Origin: Bettongia penicillata ogilbyi
Lineage: Eukaryota > Chordata > Mammalia > Diprotodontia > Potoroidae
Length of the DNA: 64,000 nt
Direction of reading: 5' to 3'
Assembly (NCBI GenBank): GCA_023548195.1
Contig: JAJHZJ010000008.1
Span: 2,318,232-2,382,231, forward strand
How positions within the stretch are numbered: position 1 is the first letter of the stretch; each line of letters begins with the position of its first letter. The translations under genes and the position numbers were made by a program. Positions 33,792 to 44,690 of the stretch are shown piece by piece. Under the pieces are notes generated by a model. It searched no databases. It was given only the letters and a program-made list of their open reading frames with translations, and was not told the origin of the DNA.

Positions 33792-33948
33792 TAGGTAGAG
33801 GGGTGAGATAGGGCACCAACCCTGGAGTCAGGAGGACCTCAGTTCAAATTTGGCCTCAGACATTTTCTACGTGAGTAACCCTGGGCAAGTCACTTAACCT
33901 TATTTGCCTCGTTTTCTTCATCTGTAAAATGAGCTGGAGAAGAAATAG
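33792..33948 (+). mobile_element. Marsupial SINE, 5' half (split)
   Basis: 'tggagtcaggaggacctcagttcaaat', 'aaccctgggcaagtcacttaacc', 'tctgtaaaatgagctggaga'. The expected continuation is found only after 34573. Confidence 0.85.
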
Positions 33949-34573
33949 TTCCTCACATGATCCTGTGAGCAGTGCACGCTCAGGCTGGACCTGCCCCACC
34001 TCCATCCTTCCTTAGACTTCAAGCCTCCATCTAGACCTGTCCTTCTGGCTGCCCCTCATTGGACTCCTCCAGGTTCATGCTCAGACCTGCTGGGCATCAC
34101 CAGGAGCCTCTTGGTAGGCTCCTCAGAGTTTTTCCACTTAGGCTTTTTGGATTTTTTTTCCCCTTTGAGAAGGAAAAACTACCTCATTACCTTGATATCT
34201 TACCAGGCAAGAAAAGACTTCCCTCCTTCCTCCAGTGGGCAGCCTCCTCTAGGCTCTCTGGTTTCCCAGGCCCCACAGACAGCTTGGCCCTGGCCATTTT
34301 CTTTCCCACCTGGCATCATAGTCTTCAGCCCACTCTCTCCTCCTGAAGGCTGTGAGTGGGCATTCCTATTTTGGGCTTTCCCTTCCACAGAAAATTATGC
34401 TCCCCCAACAAAGACCAGACTCTAGACACCAGGGCGCTAGTGATTCTCCCTTCTGCCCCTGGGCTTGTTGTGTTGGCTGTGTGGGGGTCAGATCACAACA
34501 GCCATGGCTGTGGCCCTGAGGACCTTGTCTGTGGTGTTGGTGAGGATCCCTGCCCTAAAGTGGCCCCCATTCA
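33949..34573. mobile_element. Unidentified 0.6 kb GC-rich insert splitting a SINE
   Basis: About 625 bases, markedly richer in C/T and G than the surroundings, sit between two consecutive halves of one SINE. There is no A-tail, no clear inverted repeat and no recognisable coding domain, despite overlapping open frames. Clear target-site duplications were not resolved; the SINE bases next to both ends (ATAG and GTGG) could be a decayed 4-base repeat. A solo retroviral LTR is one possibility, but TG..CA ends are not clean. Confidence 0.55.
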
Positions 34574-34662
34574 GTGGCAACCACTCCTGTATCTTTGCCA
34601 AGAAAATTCCAAAATGGGGTCATGAAGAGTCAAACACAACTGAAATGATTCAACACCAAAGC
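34574..34662 (+). mobile_element. Marsupial SINE, 3' half (split)
   Basis: 'ggcaaccactcctgtatctttgcc', 'aaaatggggtcatgaagagtc' and 'actgaaatgattcaac' complete the SINE begun at 33792. Confidence 0.85.
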
Positions 34663-35800
34663 TTCTTGTGTTTTGTGAGCACATACTCCCCAAGCGTCCC
34701 AGTGAGGGAAGCATGGACAATCAATCTTTCATATTTTCCAAGATCATCAGGAACTACTTGGCCATTTTGTCTCTCTTCAAATCATCATCCTCATCCCAAG
34801 TCCAGAGGAATTATAATACTTCATATGGATTAGAGGGAAAAGTTTGGTTGCAAATTTCATATCAAAAGCTTTAAAGCACATGCTGTAGAGAAATGTAATC
34901 ATCAAAATTATTTATTTTTATCTAGAATCTTGAGGTTTACAAATTTTCTCTCCATAATCCAATAAGATGCATAAAACATAAACTCTAAAAAAATAATTCT
35001 TAAGTCAGTCTTTTTGGCATGTTGGGGAATACTCTTCGGATGAGATAAAAAATATAATTGTGTCAAAGCCAGATGCTTCTACAAAGCTGGAGATTATTAT
35101 TTACAATCATCATTTTAAAGATTGTTCTCCATAAAAAACTTTTCTGCTTTTATAAACACTAATCAACTTACGTTTTTTTTTAATGGTAGCAAGAATATTC
35201 ATCTACAAGAGTACTTTTGAAAGCTGTGTGGACTTTAAATAGCTATAGTTGGATCAACAAGGCTATTGAAATAATAGTAAGCTAAAAAAATGGTAATAAA
35301 GAGTGATGAATTAGGAAATCAATATATTAGCTCACATATTGAATCTGTGCATGAACACAGAAGGAAATTAAAAACAAAACCTAATTTATGGAAAGATTGA
35401 TCTTCCTAATTACAGTGTTTAGTCCAGTAAGAGTCCAAGTTACAAACTGTAATCTTTATATTCACTTGTTTTCATCTTACATTGAAAATCTGGTTGCACT
35501 CTGAATTATTTTATCAAACCACATCATTGTCCCATATTCAAAATTATTATACATATTTTTTCATTATTGTTCATTTTCTTCAGAATCTCTACTCTTCAAA
35601 TATTTTATATGTTCTACATCTTCCATCATCTACATACAAAAAGTAGATTACATTTTATGTACCAAAACTCCCAGAAGAAAATGTGGCATGATAAGTTGAA
35701 CTGGCTGGTAGAATTGCATTCCATTTTAAAATGGGATGAAAAACCATAACAGCTAGAAAGACATCTGTTGATATTCATAACATTTCATGAAATCGGTGAG
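34663..35800. other. Unique AT-rich intron sequence
   Basis: From about 34880 to 35580 the DNA is AT-rich and repeat-free as far as I can tell, with runs such as 'aaattatttatttttatc'. No coding signal. It could contain conserved non-coding sequence. Confidence 0.45.
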
Positions 35801-36260
35801 TTTTAGAATTGTCAGGGACCACAGAAGCCATCTAATTCAAACCTCTTCCCCTTCACCCAAAGTGAGAATTTCCCCTCCAGCATCTCCCAAATTTAGTAAT
35901 TCAGTCTGTGCCTGAAGATCCCAGTAATGGCAAACTCACCACCCCTCTTCACATTATCATATGATTTGATTCTGGAGATTCAACTCCATCATATTACAAT
36001 GAAGAAACTGAAAGATGAAACCACATATGGAGTAAGCTTTCAGAGCCAGTATCTAAACCTAGACATTCTGATCAACAAATCTAGTGCTCTTTCTTCTACG
36101 ATACACTGAAGTAGCCCATTTCACTTTTGTACATCCCTGCCAAGAATTTTTTCCTCATTTTAAACAAAGATTTGCCATTTTATTGCTTCTAGTTCCACTT
36201 TGTGAAGGAAGAAGAAGTCGGATCTCTTTTTTTACTTGAAAACCCTTCACATATGTGAAG
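35801..36260 (-). mobile_element. CR1/L3-type relic split by a MIR
   Basis: The left part has 'gaattgtcagggaccacagaagcc', 'ccagcatctcccaaatttag' and 'gcctgaagatcccagtaatgg'. The right part (from about 36110) has 'agtagcccatttcacttttg' and 'aattttttcctca'. These blocks are consecutive in the element. The segment 35943-36108 between them is MIR-like (reversed). Confidence 0.6.
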
Positions 36261-36334
36261 ACAAATATTTTCTAATTCTAATAAACATTTTCTGCAGTTT
36301 AAGCATGGTACCAACTAGGGTTTGTGTTGGAAAA

Positions 36335-36545
36335 GAAGAAAAACATGACATAATCAAAAGAATATTGCACATGAACTAAAGAGATCTGGGCTGGAATCCC
36401 AATCTAACACTTCCTGGATATTTTATCATAGATGAACCACTTAACTTTTATAAGATGGAAATTATATTTTTACTACATGCCTCACATACTGTGGTTGTCA
36501 TAAAAGGCATTTTTTGAACTTTAAGGTGCCAGATAAATGTGTGCA
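36335..36545 (+). mobile_element. MIR CORE-SINE
   Basis: 'agagatctgggctggaatcccaatc', 'gatgaaccacttaac', 'catactgtggttgtcata' and 'aaggtgccagataaatg' in forward MIR order. Confidence 0.7.
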
Positions 36546-36614
36546 AGAATATCATAAATGTCAGTTATCTCTACAAGACCTCCAATGAGTGTTCACTCAG
36601 CCTCCATTTGATCA

Positions 36615-37560
36615 ATGAACAATAATCCACAAACATTTGTTAAATTCTGACTATGTTCCAAGTGTTGTACTAAGCACTGGGGGTACCGATAAAGAGAACA
36701 AAACAATCCCTACTCATAAAGGGCTAATGTTCTAGGGGAGGAAATAACAAGTAAGTTTATGTGTGTGTGTATGTACACGTAGGTATATATGTATATACAA
36801 GTAGATTCATATGTACATGTAAGTGTATGTAGAATAAGTATAAAGATGATAAATATAAAGTAGTTAAAGATGTGGCATCTAGAGACAGAAAGTATTAGCA
36901 ATTAGGTAGAGCAAAAAAGGCTTCATATTGAAGATGGTGTTTGAACTGAGCCTTCAAGAAAGAGGACTCTGTGAGGCAGAGATAAGGATGGAACGTATTT
37001 CAAGAATGCGTGTTGGCCAATGTAAAGGCACTGAGATGGGTGACAGAGTGAGGAATAGGATATCATTTTGCCTGAATCATATGGTAAGTAGGAAGGAGAG
37101 TAATGTCTAATGAAGCTAGCATGACAACTTTAAAAGCAAAACAGAGGAATTTATATTTTGTCCCAAGGGCAACAGGTTGCTCTTTAAGTTCTTTGAGGGA
37201 GGAAGAGATGTGGTCATATCTGAGTTTAAAGAAATTCACTTTGACAGCAGTGTTTAGGATGGATTGCAGTGGAAAGAAGCTTGAGTCAAGGAAACCAATT
37301 AGGAGGCTGTTGCAATGATCCAATCGAAAAGTGATGAGAACGTGAACTGAGGTGATAAGACCTATGAGTAAAGAAGAGGGAGAGATGTGGTGGTACAAAC
37401 AAAAAAAAGGACCACTGATTGAATATTTAGAGCGATGGCAATTAAGGAGTTGAAGGTAATACTGAGGTTATGAATCTGAGAGACTAGAAGGATGATGGGA
37501 CATTCAGTAGAAATAGGGAAATTTGAAAGAGGGAAAGGTTTGGGGAAAAGATAGAGTTCC
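36615..37560 (-). mobile_element. L2 LINE fragment with reverse transcriptase remains
   Basis: Starts with the reversed L2 tail ('acatttgttaaattctgactatgttcc'), a TATG microsatellite (36757-36835), then antisense coding sequence. The minus-strand frame 37398-37063 still shows the family motif RLDHCNSLL and DHISSSLKELKEQPV, equivalent to the C-terminal part of L2/CR1 reverse transcriptases. Decayed elsewhere. Confidence 0.82.
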
Positions 37561-38294
37561 TTTTCAGACTTGATCCCCTCCAGAGACAGGGATTCATTAC
37601 TTTCCAATCAAGATTTTCCTTGTGCTGAGCCAAAATCTGCCTCCCTCTGCTTTCAGAATATTACTGTTAAGAGCTACAGCGTTAGTAAGATGGTAACATA
37701 GCCCTCATTCTGTTTTTTATGAATATCTTTTCACAACTTCTAATGTATGTCAGGGTTCTGCCAAAAAAAAAAAATGCTGGACTGTTCCACCAATCAACCC
37801 AGACAGTCTTTCCCTTCCCATCTGACAGGATCAAAGAAGACAGAAAAGGTGGGGGAGTTGATGGAGGTTGTGGTAACACCTTCAATGGCTTGGCCCCAAG
37901 GACAGAATAAAAACTGGTCACTTTCCACTTGTCAGGGTAGTGTGTATAACCGGCCCACTGAAGCTGTTGCTTGGCTCTGAATAATGTGCTTTAATTCTGC
38001 ATTTGGATTTCCATAGTATTCACCACTCTGGCTTTTAAATATCCCTTCTTTCTCCCTGTCACCTTCCATGCAGTCATGAGTTGCACATATTTTTGTTCAT
38101 GTGAACTAAACTGAAGAGTACAGCTGAAGTGATAATGAATCTGCGTCTTGAAAGTCTTAGATTCATAATAAGCAATCTGCACAAACATATCTAATTGTTG
38201 AGACATGAGCAGTTTTCAATTGTCTATGAATATGTTAAAGCAAAGCTATAGATAAATTCGGTCACCATTTTGCGTCAAAATGCACTGAGACCAT
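37561..38294. other. Intron sequence, mostly unassigned
   Basis: Near 37605-37670 a short CR1/L3-like piece ('gccaaaatctgcctccctctg') may be present. The rest holds an A-run at 37763-37774 and nothing codes. Confidence 0.45.
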
Positions 38295-38435
38295 GAAATT
38301 TCTTCTTCTTTGCTTCCTTTGTGTCTTTCTTTCTCCTCCTCCTCCTTTTTTTCTTCCTCCCACAGCTTTGCCCTTCTTCCTTTTTTCCTCTGTCCTCTTT
38401 ACTCCTTCCTCTACCTCTTCCCCTCTCTTTCTTTT
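38295..38435. repeat. Pyrimidine-rich low-complexity tract
   Basis: Runs of 'cctcctcctcc', 'ttttttctt' and 'cttcctctacctcttcccc', about 85-90 percent C/T. Confidence 0.85.
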
Positions 38436-38439
38436 GCCA

Positions 38440-38540
38440 CTTACTTATGTGACTTTGAGCAAGTGACCTAGCTTCTCTGGGCTTCAGTTTTCTCTTCTGT
38501 AAATTTAAGGCAGAAGGTAGACTTAGAAGGGCTTCTTAAA
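38440..38540 (+). mobile_element. MIR CORE-SINE fragment
   Basis: 'gccacttacttatgtgactttgagcaag', 'gggcttcagttttctcttctgtaaa'. Confidence 0.7.
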
Positions 38541-38854
38541 CTTTTTCCACTCATGACCCCCATCAGGGCTTTTTGAGCTATGGGTCGTGAAAGGTCCCTT
38601 ATAGCCCTTAATCTGCTTCTGTGGTTACTTATAATTTTATCCATTTTAAATAACCCCAGTCTGCTGATGCATAGTGGCACTTCTTATAATCCATCTTCTG
38701 TGTTGTTCACTATTGCCTATTGTGCTTATGATACTGTTTGGTTGGTCAATTTTTGTTTTGACCTAAACCCATGATTTTATTGTGGTAGGATACTCCCAGT
38801 GAAGAAACTCCCTCTTCTTATGTACTTTTGTCATTCATTTGTAACTAATGGTCA

Positions 38855-39000
38855 TTAAGGGTTGTCTGGAGCATTGAGAGGTTAAGTGACTGTCACATCA
38901 CTTAGGCAGTCTATGTCAAAGACAGGACTTCACTCAGTTCCTCCTGACTCATAAACCATCCCTTTCTTCACTGTGCCAACTCTACCTCTTGAAAGATTGT
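38855..39000 (-). mobile_element. MIR-type SINE fragment
   Basis: 'gcattgagaggttaagtgact', 'aagacaggacttcactcag' and 'tgactcataaaccatccc' follow reversed MIR order. Confidence 0.55.
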
Positions 39001-39754
39001 TAATATTTTAAAAGGATATAATTCTGCGGATAGCTGTCAAATTACTATTGTGGTTAAATAAGAATGAGTCATGAAATAGAGTCAATTGCATACAAACAGC
39101 ATAGTCCATCTCCTTTAAGGAGAATTAGGAGAAGTCATGCAGAGTAATGGATTCTTCCCATCTTTTAACAGCTTTGGAAATAAAAACCATAGCATATGGG
39201 TTAAAAATTTCTCTTGACTGAATTATCTTTGAGGCTAAAAGAAAATTTAGTCATAAAATATCCCTCATGGATCTTTAAGAGCATATATTTTTCCAAGCTA
39301 TTTCAACTAATAGGATAGATGGGGGTGCTAGTGGGGCAATAGGATGGTTGATGTCAGACCAGTGGAAAAAAAAAACTATGGAAAAGGAAGAGAGACGAGT
39401 CCTCTAATTCAGAATGGATAGAGCATTATAGGCTGTTCAGAATCAAAAGAACATTTAACACATTGGAATATGTTCAGTTGCAGGTATACCAGTAGGTAGT
39501 GTAGGGAGATGGAGTCTGAAGCCTTTAGCTGTTGGATGGAAACATCAGGTTTCATAGTTGATCAAGGATTTGGCATTCTATGTGGGTCCACCTGAGGGCT
39601 TACATTATTGAACATTTTTATCACTGACTTGTATAACAGCATGAGAAATGCACTCATTAAAGTGTTAGATAACAAATGTCAAATAATGCTGACTACATCA
39701 AAATGAGCTCTGACTGACTGGGTTCTGTCTGGGGAAAGTCTTCTCTTTTTGTTT
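39001..39754. other. Intron sequence with no recognised element
   Basis: No repeat or coding signal identified. Confidence 0.5.
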
Positions 39755-41965
39755 GTTTCTTTAGTTTTTGATATTAACTTTGATAAGATTTTGAGTTCCA
39801 AATTTTTCTTTCTCCCTCCTTTTCCCCCCTTCCCAAGATGGCATGCAATCGAATATAAGCTATATATGTACAGTCATATTAAGCATATTTCCACATTAGT
39901 TATATGAAAGAAGAATCAGAACAAAAAGGAAAACAAAAAGGAAAAACAAGAAAGAAAAAAAGAGAAAATAGCATGCTTTTATCTGCATTCAGGCTCTATA
40001 CCTTTTTCTCTGGATGTGGATAGCATTTTTCATCACAACTCTTGGAATTATCTTAGATCATTTTACTGCTAGGAGAAGTTAAGTCAATCAAATTTGGTCA
40101 TTGCACAGTGTTACAGTTGTTACTATGTACAAAGTTCTCCTTGCTCTGCTCACTTCACTCAGCGTCAGTTCATGTAAGTCTTTCCAGGTTTTTCTGAAAT
40201 GCACCTGCTCATCATTTCTTATAGCACAATACTCTTCCATTATATTCATATACCACAACTTGCTCAACCATTCCCCAATTGATGAGCATCACTTCAATAT
40301 CTAATTCTTTGCACCACAAAAAGAGCTGCTATAAATATTTTTGTACATGTAGACCCATTTCCTTTTTTTTAATGATCTCTTTGGAATATAGACCTAGTAG
40401 TGTTATTTCTAGATAAAAGGGTATGCAGTTTCATAGCCCTTTGGACATAGCTCTAAGTTCCTCTACAGAATGCTTGGATCTCTTAACAACTCCACCAACA
40501 AGGCATTAGTGTTCCAATGTTCTTATATTCTCCAATATTAGTCATTTTCCTTTTTTGTCATATTAGCCAATCAAGATAGTGATTTAGAGCATTTTTTCAT
40601 ATGACTATCGATAGCTTTAATTTCTTCATCTGAAAACTGCTTGGTTCATATCCTTTGATCATGTATCAATTGGGGAATGAGTTGTATTCTCATAAATGTG
40701 ACTCAGCTCTCTCTATATTTTAGAAACAAGACCTTTATCAGAGACGCTGGCTGTAAAAATTGTTTCCCAGTTTTCTACTTCCCTTTCAATCTTGGTTGTG
40801 TTGACTTTGTCTATGAAAAACCTTCTTAATGTAATCAAATATTACCCATTTTGCATTTCATAATGTTCCCTGTGTCTTCCGATAGGTTAACTATTCCTTG
40901 CTCTCCTAATTTGCTGATGCTATCACCCTTTATGTCTTAAGTCATTTTGACCTTATCTAGTATATGGTATAAGATGTTGGTCTATGCCTAGTTTCTGCCA
41001 TATTGTTTTCCAGTTTTCGCAGCAATTCAGATTATGAGTTCTTATTCCAGAAGCTAATGTCTTTGGGTTTATCAAACAGTAGATCACTATAGCCATTGAC
41101 TACTATGAACTGTGTACATAACCTATTCTACTGATCCACCACTCTGTTTCTTAGCCAGTACCAAATAGTTTTGATGATTGCTGCTTTATAATATAGTTTT
41201 AGATCTGGTACGGCTAGGCTATCTTCCTTGTATGACCTTTTATTAATTCCCTTGACATTCTGGATCTTTTGTTCTTCCAGATGAATTTTATCATTTTTTC
41301 TAACTATAAAATGTTTTTTTTGTAGTTTGATTGGTATGGCACTAAATAAGTAAATTAATTCAGGCAGAATTGCCATTTTTATTATATTAGCTCAGCCTAC
41401 CCATAAGCAATTGATACTTTTCCAATTATTTAGATCTGTCTTTATTTGTGTGAAAAGTATTTTGTAATTGTATTCCTATCGTTCCTGGGTTTGTCCTAGG
41501 TTCCCAATATCTTATATTTCCTACAGTTAGTTTAAATGGAACTTCTCTTGCTATCCCTTGCTGCTGGGCTTTGTTAAGTAATATATAGAAAAGCCACTGA
41601 TTTCTGTGAACTTATTTTATATTCTACAACTTTTCAAAGTTATTTATTATTTCAAGTAGTTTTTTACTTGATTCTCTAGAATTCTCTAAGTATATCTTCA
41701 TATGATCTGCAAAGAGTGATGACTTAGTTTCTTCTTTGCCTATTCTAATTCCTTCACTTTCATTTTCTCCTCTTATTGCTAAAAGTAACATTTCTACTAC
41801 AATATTGAATAGCAGTGGTGATAATGGACATCGTTGTTTCATTCCCTCCCCCATCTTATTGGGAATGCTTCTAGCTTACCTTCATTGCATGTAATGTTTG
41901 CTGATGGTTTTAGATAGGTGCTACTTATCATTTTAAAGAATTTAGGGAATTTATTCTCTTACCCT
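39755..41965 (-). mobile_element. L1 LINE, 5' truncated, 2.2 kb
   Basis: The minus strand carries the distal half of L1 ORF2 and the 3' untranslated region. The 3' end (about 39755) has 'gattttgagttccaaattttt' and 'cccaagatggcatgcaatc' on plus. The coding remnant (about 41970-40400) includes reverse transcriptase and the region after it. Truncated at the 5' side, as most L1 insertions are. Frameshifts and stops are frequent, so it is old. Confidence 0.88.
41128..41940 (-). pseudogene. L1 ORF2 reverse transcriptase pseudogene fragment
   Basis: Minus frame 41854-41624 reads [19 protein letters not shown] then [15 protein letters not shown]. This is the L1 reverse transcriptase block around the metal-binding F-A-D-D box, here altered to F-A-D-H. 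Minus frame 41376-41128 reads MAILPELIYLFSAIPIKL and LKLYYKAAIIKTIWYW, the region downstream of the polymerase. The two frames are separated by shifts. Loss of the second Asp and the broken frame make it inactive. Confidence 0.9.
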
Positions 41966-42007
41966 TAGAAGAAGTCATTCAAAGTTCTCCATGGGTAGTA
42001 TTCAGTT

Positions 42008-42100
42008 GTGTGTGTGTTCGTACACACACACACATATATGTACATATATACATATAAGCATATACATACGTATATGTATGTATGTATATGTACATATATC
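42008..42100. repeat. (GT)n, (CA)n and TATG/TACA microsatellite
   Basis: 'tgtgtgtgtgtt' then 'acacacacacacat', 'tatatgtacatatataca' and 'tatgtatgtatgtatat', just beyond the truncated L1 5' end. Confidence 0.85.
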
Positions 42101-42419
42101 TTTGAGTCTTTGGGAGCTCTAGACAAAACTGAAATAAGCCATGTTTCTCTTTCATTCTTTGCCAGTCTCATTTCATTATCCTTTCCCATAGTCCCTTGTA
42201 CACAGCAAGGCACATTTTCATCCAACCTCAGAGTTTCTCAGAGCCATGCTCCCACATCTGAAGTTTACCCCCCTTTAAACCTGTCATGAGGAACACATGA
42301 TATAATGTATGGCAAGCACTTTGCAAAGAATATAATTATCAGCTATCATCAATATTATAATTGATTGAAATCAGTTCTCAAATAGAGATCTAATAAACTG
42401 TTTCCTACCCAAATATTAA

Positions 42420-42650
42420 TAACTAATAATAATACATGGTGCTTTTAAGGTTTACAAATGCTAGTTCATTTGATCCTCTCAATAACCCTGTAAGATTATT
42501 CCCATCTTACACTTGAGAAAATTGAGTCAGACAAAGATTAAGTGACTTGCCCAGGATCACACAACTAGTAAGTAGCTGAGGTCAGATCTGAATTCCAGTC
42601 TTCCCTGATGCCAGGTCCAGCACTAGTAGCTATTAACCACCTGTCTCTAC
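42420..42650 (-). mobile_element. MIR CORE-SINE, nearly complete
   Basis: 'ttaataactaataataatac', 'catttgatcctctcaataaccctg', 'cacttgagaaaattgagtc', 'agtgacttgcccaggatcacacaact', 'gtccagcactagtagct'. Confidence 0.82.
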
Positions 42651-42929
42651 TGTAGCTTTATAAGTCAATCCTTTCAAATGGTCTTTTGAAGTTCTACACA
42701 CTGAACCATCTTCCTTCAACAATTCTTCCTACAATATGTTTTCCAGAACTCTCTATGTTCTGGTCACTGTATTTCTGAATTTATGACACATTCCTATTGC
42801 AGAAACAATTTTAGATTCTGTTTGCAACTGTTAGAAATGCAGAAAAACATTTTGACAGATGATGTTTTCAAAATTCAGCAAATTAGCTCTTAAATCTAGT
42901 TCAAGACTTAGATATCTGCAGATTCAAAC

Positions 42930-43135
42930 AAAGTAGGGGAGTAAAGTGGAAGGAACATGAATTAGGAACTGAGAGGTATGAATTTATTTCTGACTGATGC
43001 TGATTTTCTGTCATAACTCTGGCATATCACATCCTCTCTTTGCCTCAGTCTTCCCATATATAAAATGGGAATAATACCTGCCTGCCTGTCCATACTGGAT
43101 ATGATGAAAAGTATTTATAAGATGTCAGTTTCTAC
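42930..43135 (+). mobile_element. MIR CORE-SINE
   Basis: 'gaaggaacatgaattaggaactgagagg', 'tctttgcctcagtcttccc', 'aaaatgggaataatacctgcc'. Confidence 0.75.
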
Positions 43136-43309
43136 TGAAAGACAATTTTAAAGTAATCTGCAAATTTAAATCACCAAGAAATATAATGTATAATTTTTAT
43201 AATTCCATGTCAGAAAAGAAACTCTATGACAGTATATTTGTTTGAACAAGACTTTTGGTCCAGATCCATGATCTCCATGAGATGGGAAATTCCTAAAGCA
43301 GAAAATCCT

Positions 43310-43470
43310 TTAACCAGTGTAAATGCATAATTTGTCAGTAATTTAGCAAGTTGACTATAGAATTGAGGGGTTAAGTGTCTTCTCTTGGGTCTCACAGCTT
43401 CATATCAGAGGCAAGACTTAAAGCTATGTATTATTAATTGCAAGGCTCCACTATGCCCTCCTCCTGTTAA
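43310..43470 (-). mobile_element. MIR fragment
   Basis: 'attgaggggttaagtgtct', 'tctcacagcttcatatcag', 'ggcaagacttaaagct', 'caaggctccactatgcc'. Confidence 0.6.
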
Positions 43471-44174
43471 GATACTTATCTAGAGTAGTTATTGATATTA
43501 TTTTTAAATTGTTATCTTTAAAAACACAGGAATTAATTTTAAACTAGACTGTTGGTCATTTTGAAAATCTTTTGTCTCTAATAAGACACAAAAATTGTTT
43601 ATAACAGTACCTTGAACTTCCTTATCTTGGGACATTTATCTTTACAGCCTCCTACGGAAAGAAAAAATGATCCCACTAATTATGTAATAGAAGACCCTTT
43701 GGGCATGATATGGGTTGTTTCTTTTCTAGCACCCCAGGTAGTAATGAGCTGATTTCCTAAAGCCTGAGGTTTAATATACTTAGAAAACATTTCTAACTTT
43801 GCTAATTCCAAATGCAGATGGTCTCCTGTATGGTTATGGCCTCATTCTTATGTTTCTATAATTCACAGCCTGGGACCTCGCCATGGGACTTTGCATGTCT
43901 GTCCCATGGCTACAGACTGGTTTTGGTACCACTACACTTTGCTTTGTCATTTCACCAAAGCTTTTTAGTCCGATACTACAAGAGTGACAGAGAGAGAGAA
44001 TATGTTTCTTATTTTCTCATGAAGACAAGCTACTGTACACCACACTGAGGTACAGTGGTCATCCAGAAATTAAACAAATATCCAGCCAGTTGGGGATTCT
44101 TCAGAGCTACCTCTAAAATCCTCCTCTCAATCTCAGAATTCCCTTACACCTAACTCCCAAGGGTTATTAAACTA
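43471..44174. other. Intron sequence with no recognised element
   Basis: Open frame 43812-44048 on plus (78 aa) has no recognisable domain. Nothing else seen. Confidence 0.5.
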
Positions 44175-44340
44175 TATGATACAGTAGAAAGAGTATGGTA
44201 ATTATGTTGGAAGTTTCAAATGTTGACTGCCATTTAATACTTCTGTGACCTGTGCAAGTCTTAAGGCCTCATTTGTAAAATGAAGGAGCTGGTTTAGATA
44301 GTCTGTGAGGTCACTTCTACTTAAATGAATAGTTGCATGA
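44175..44340 (+). mobile_element. MON/MIR-type SINE
   Basis: 'gatacagtagaaagagtatgg', 'cttctgtgacctgtgcaagtc', 'catttgtaaaatgaaggagctgg' and 'ctgtgaggtcacttctac'. Confidence 0.7.
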
Positions 44341-44449
44341 TACTCTGGTACTCAAAGGCATACGTTTCAGGGAAAACTACCTTTGCCTACATACCACATA
44401 AGTGCAAGTTATGTTTCTGTGTATTAGAGAGTTTATGAAACATTTCCTC

Positions 44450-44690
44450 CAAGCTGGGTGGCACTTGGATTGGAATCAAGAAGATTAATCTTCATGAGTT
44501 CAAATCCAGCCTCAGACACTTACTAGCTATGTGACCCTGGGCAAGTCACTTAACCCTGTTTGCCTCAGTTTTTCTATCTGTAAAATAGCTGGTGAAAGAC
44601 ATGGCAAACCATTCCAGTATCTTTGCCAAGAAAACCCCAAATGCAGTTCATGAAGAGTTGGATGTGACTAAAATGACTCAACGACAATAG
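44450..44690 (+). mobile_element. Marsupial tRNA-derived SINE, full length
   Basis: 'gctgggtggcacttggattgg', 'gagttcaaatccagcctcag', 'gtgaccctgggcaagtcacttaaccctg', 'tctttgccaagaaaaccccaaatg', 'atgaagagttggatgtgac'. One of the best-preserved copies here. Confidence 0.9.

Noticed and set aside
34059..34874. Cluster of overlapping plus and minus frames up to 122 codons
   Set aside because: They mostly cover the unidentified insert in a split SINE and its flanks; no domain, no consistent frame, no splice signals.
44450..44690. tRNA-like promoter boxes in SINE heads as possible tRNA genes
   Set aside because: The heads are diverged SINE 5' ends followed by CORE and tail sequence; no cloverleaf is supported.
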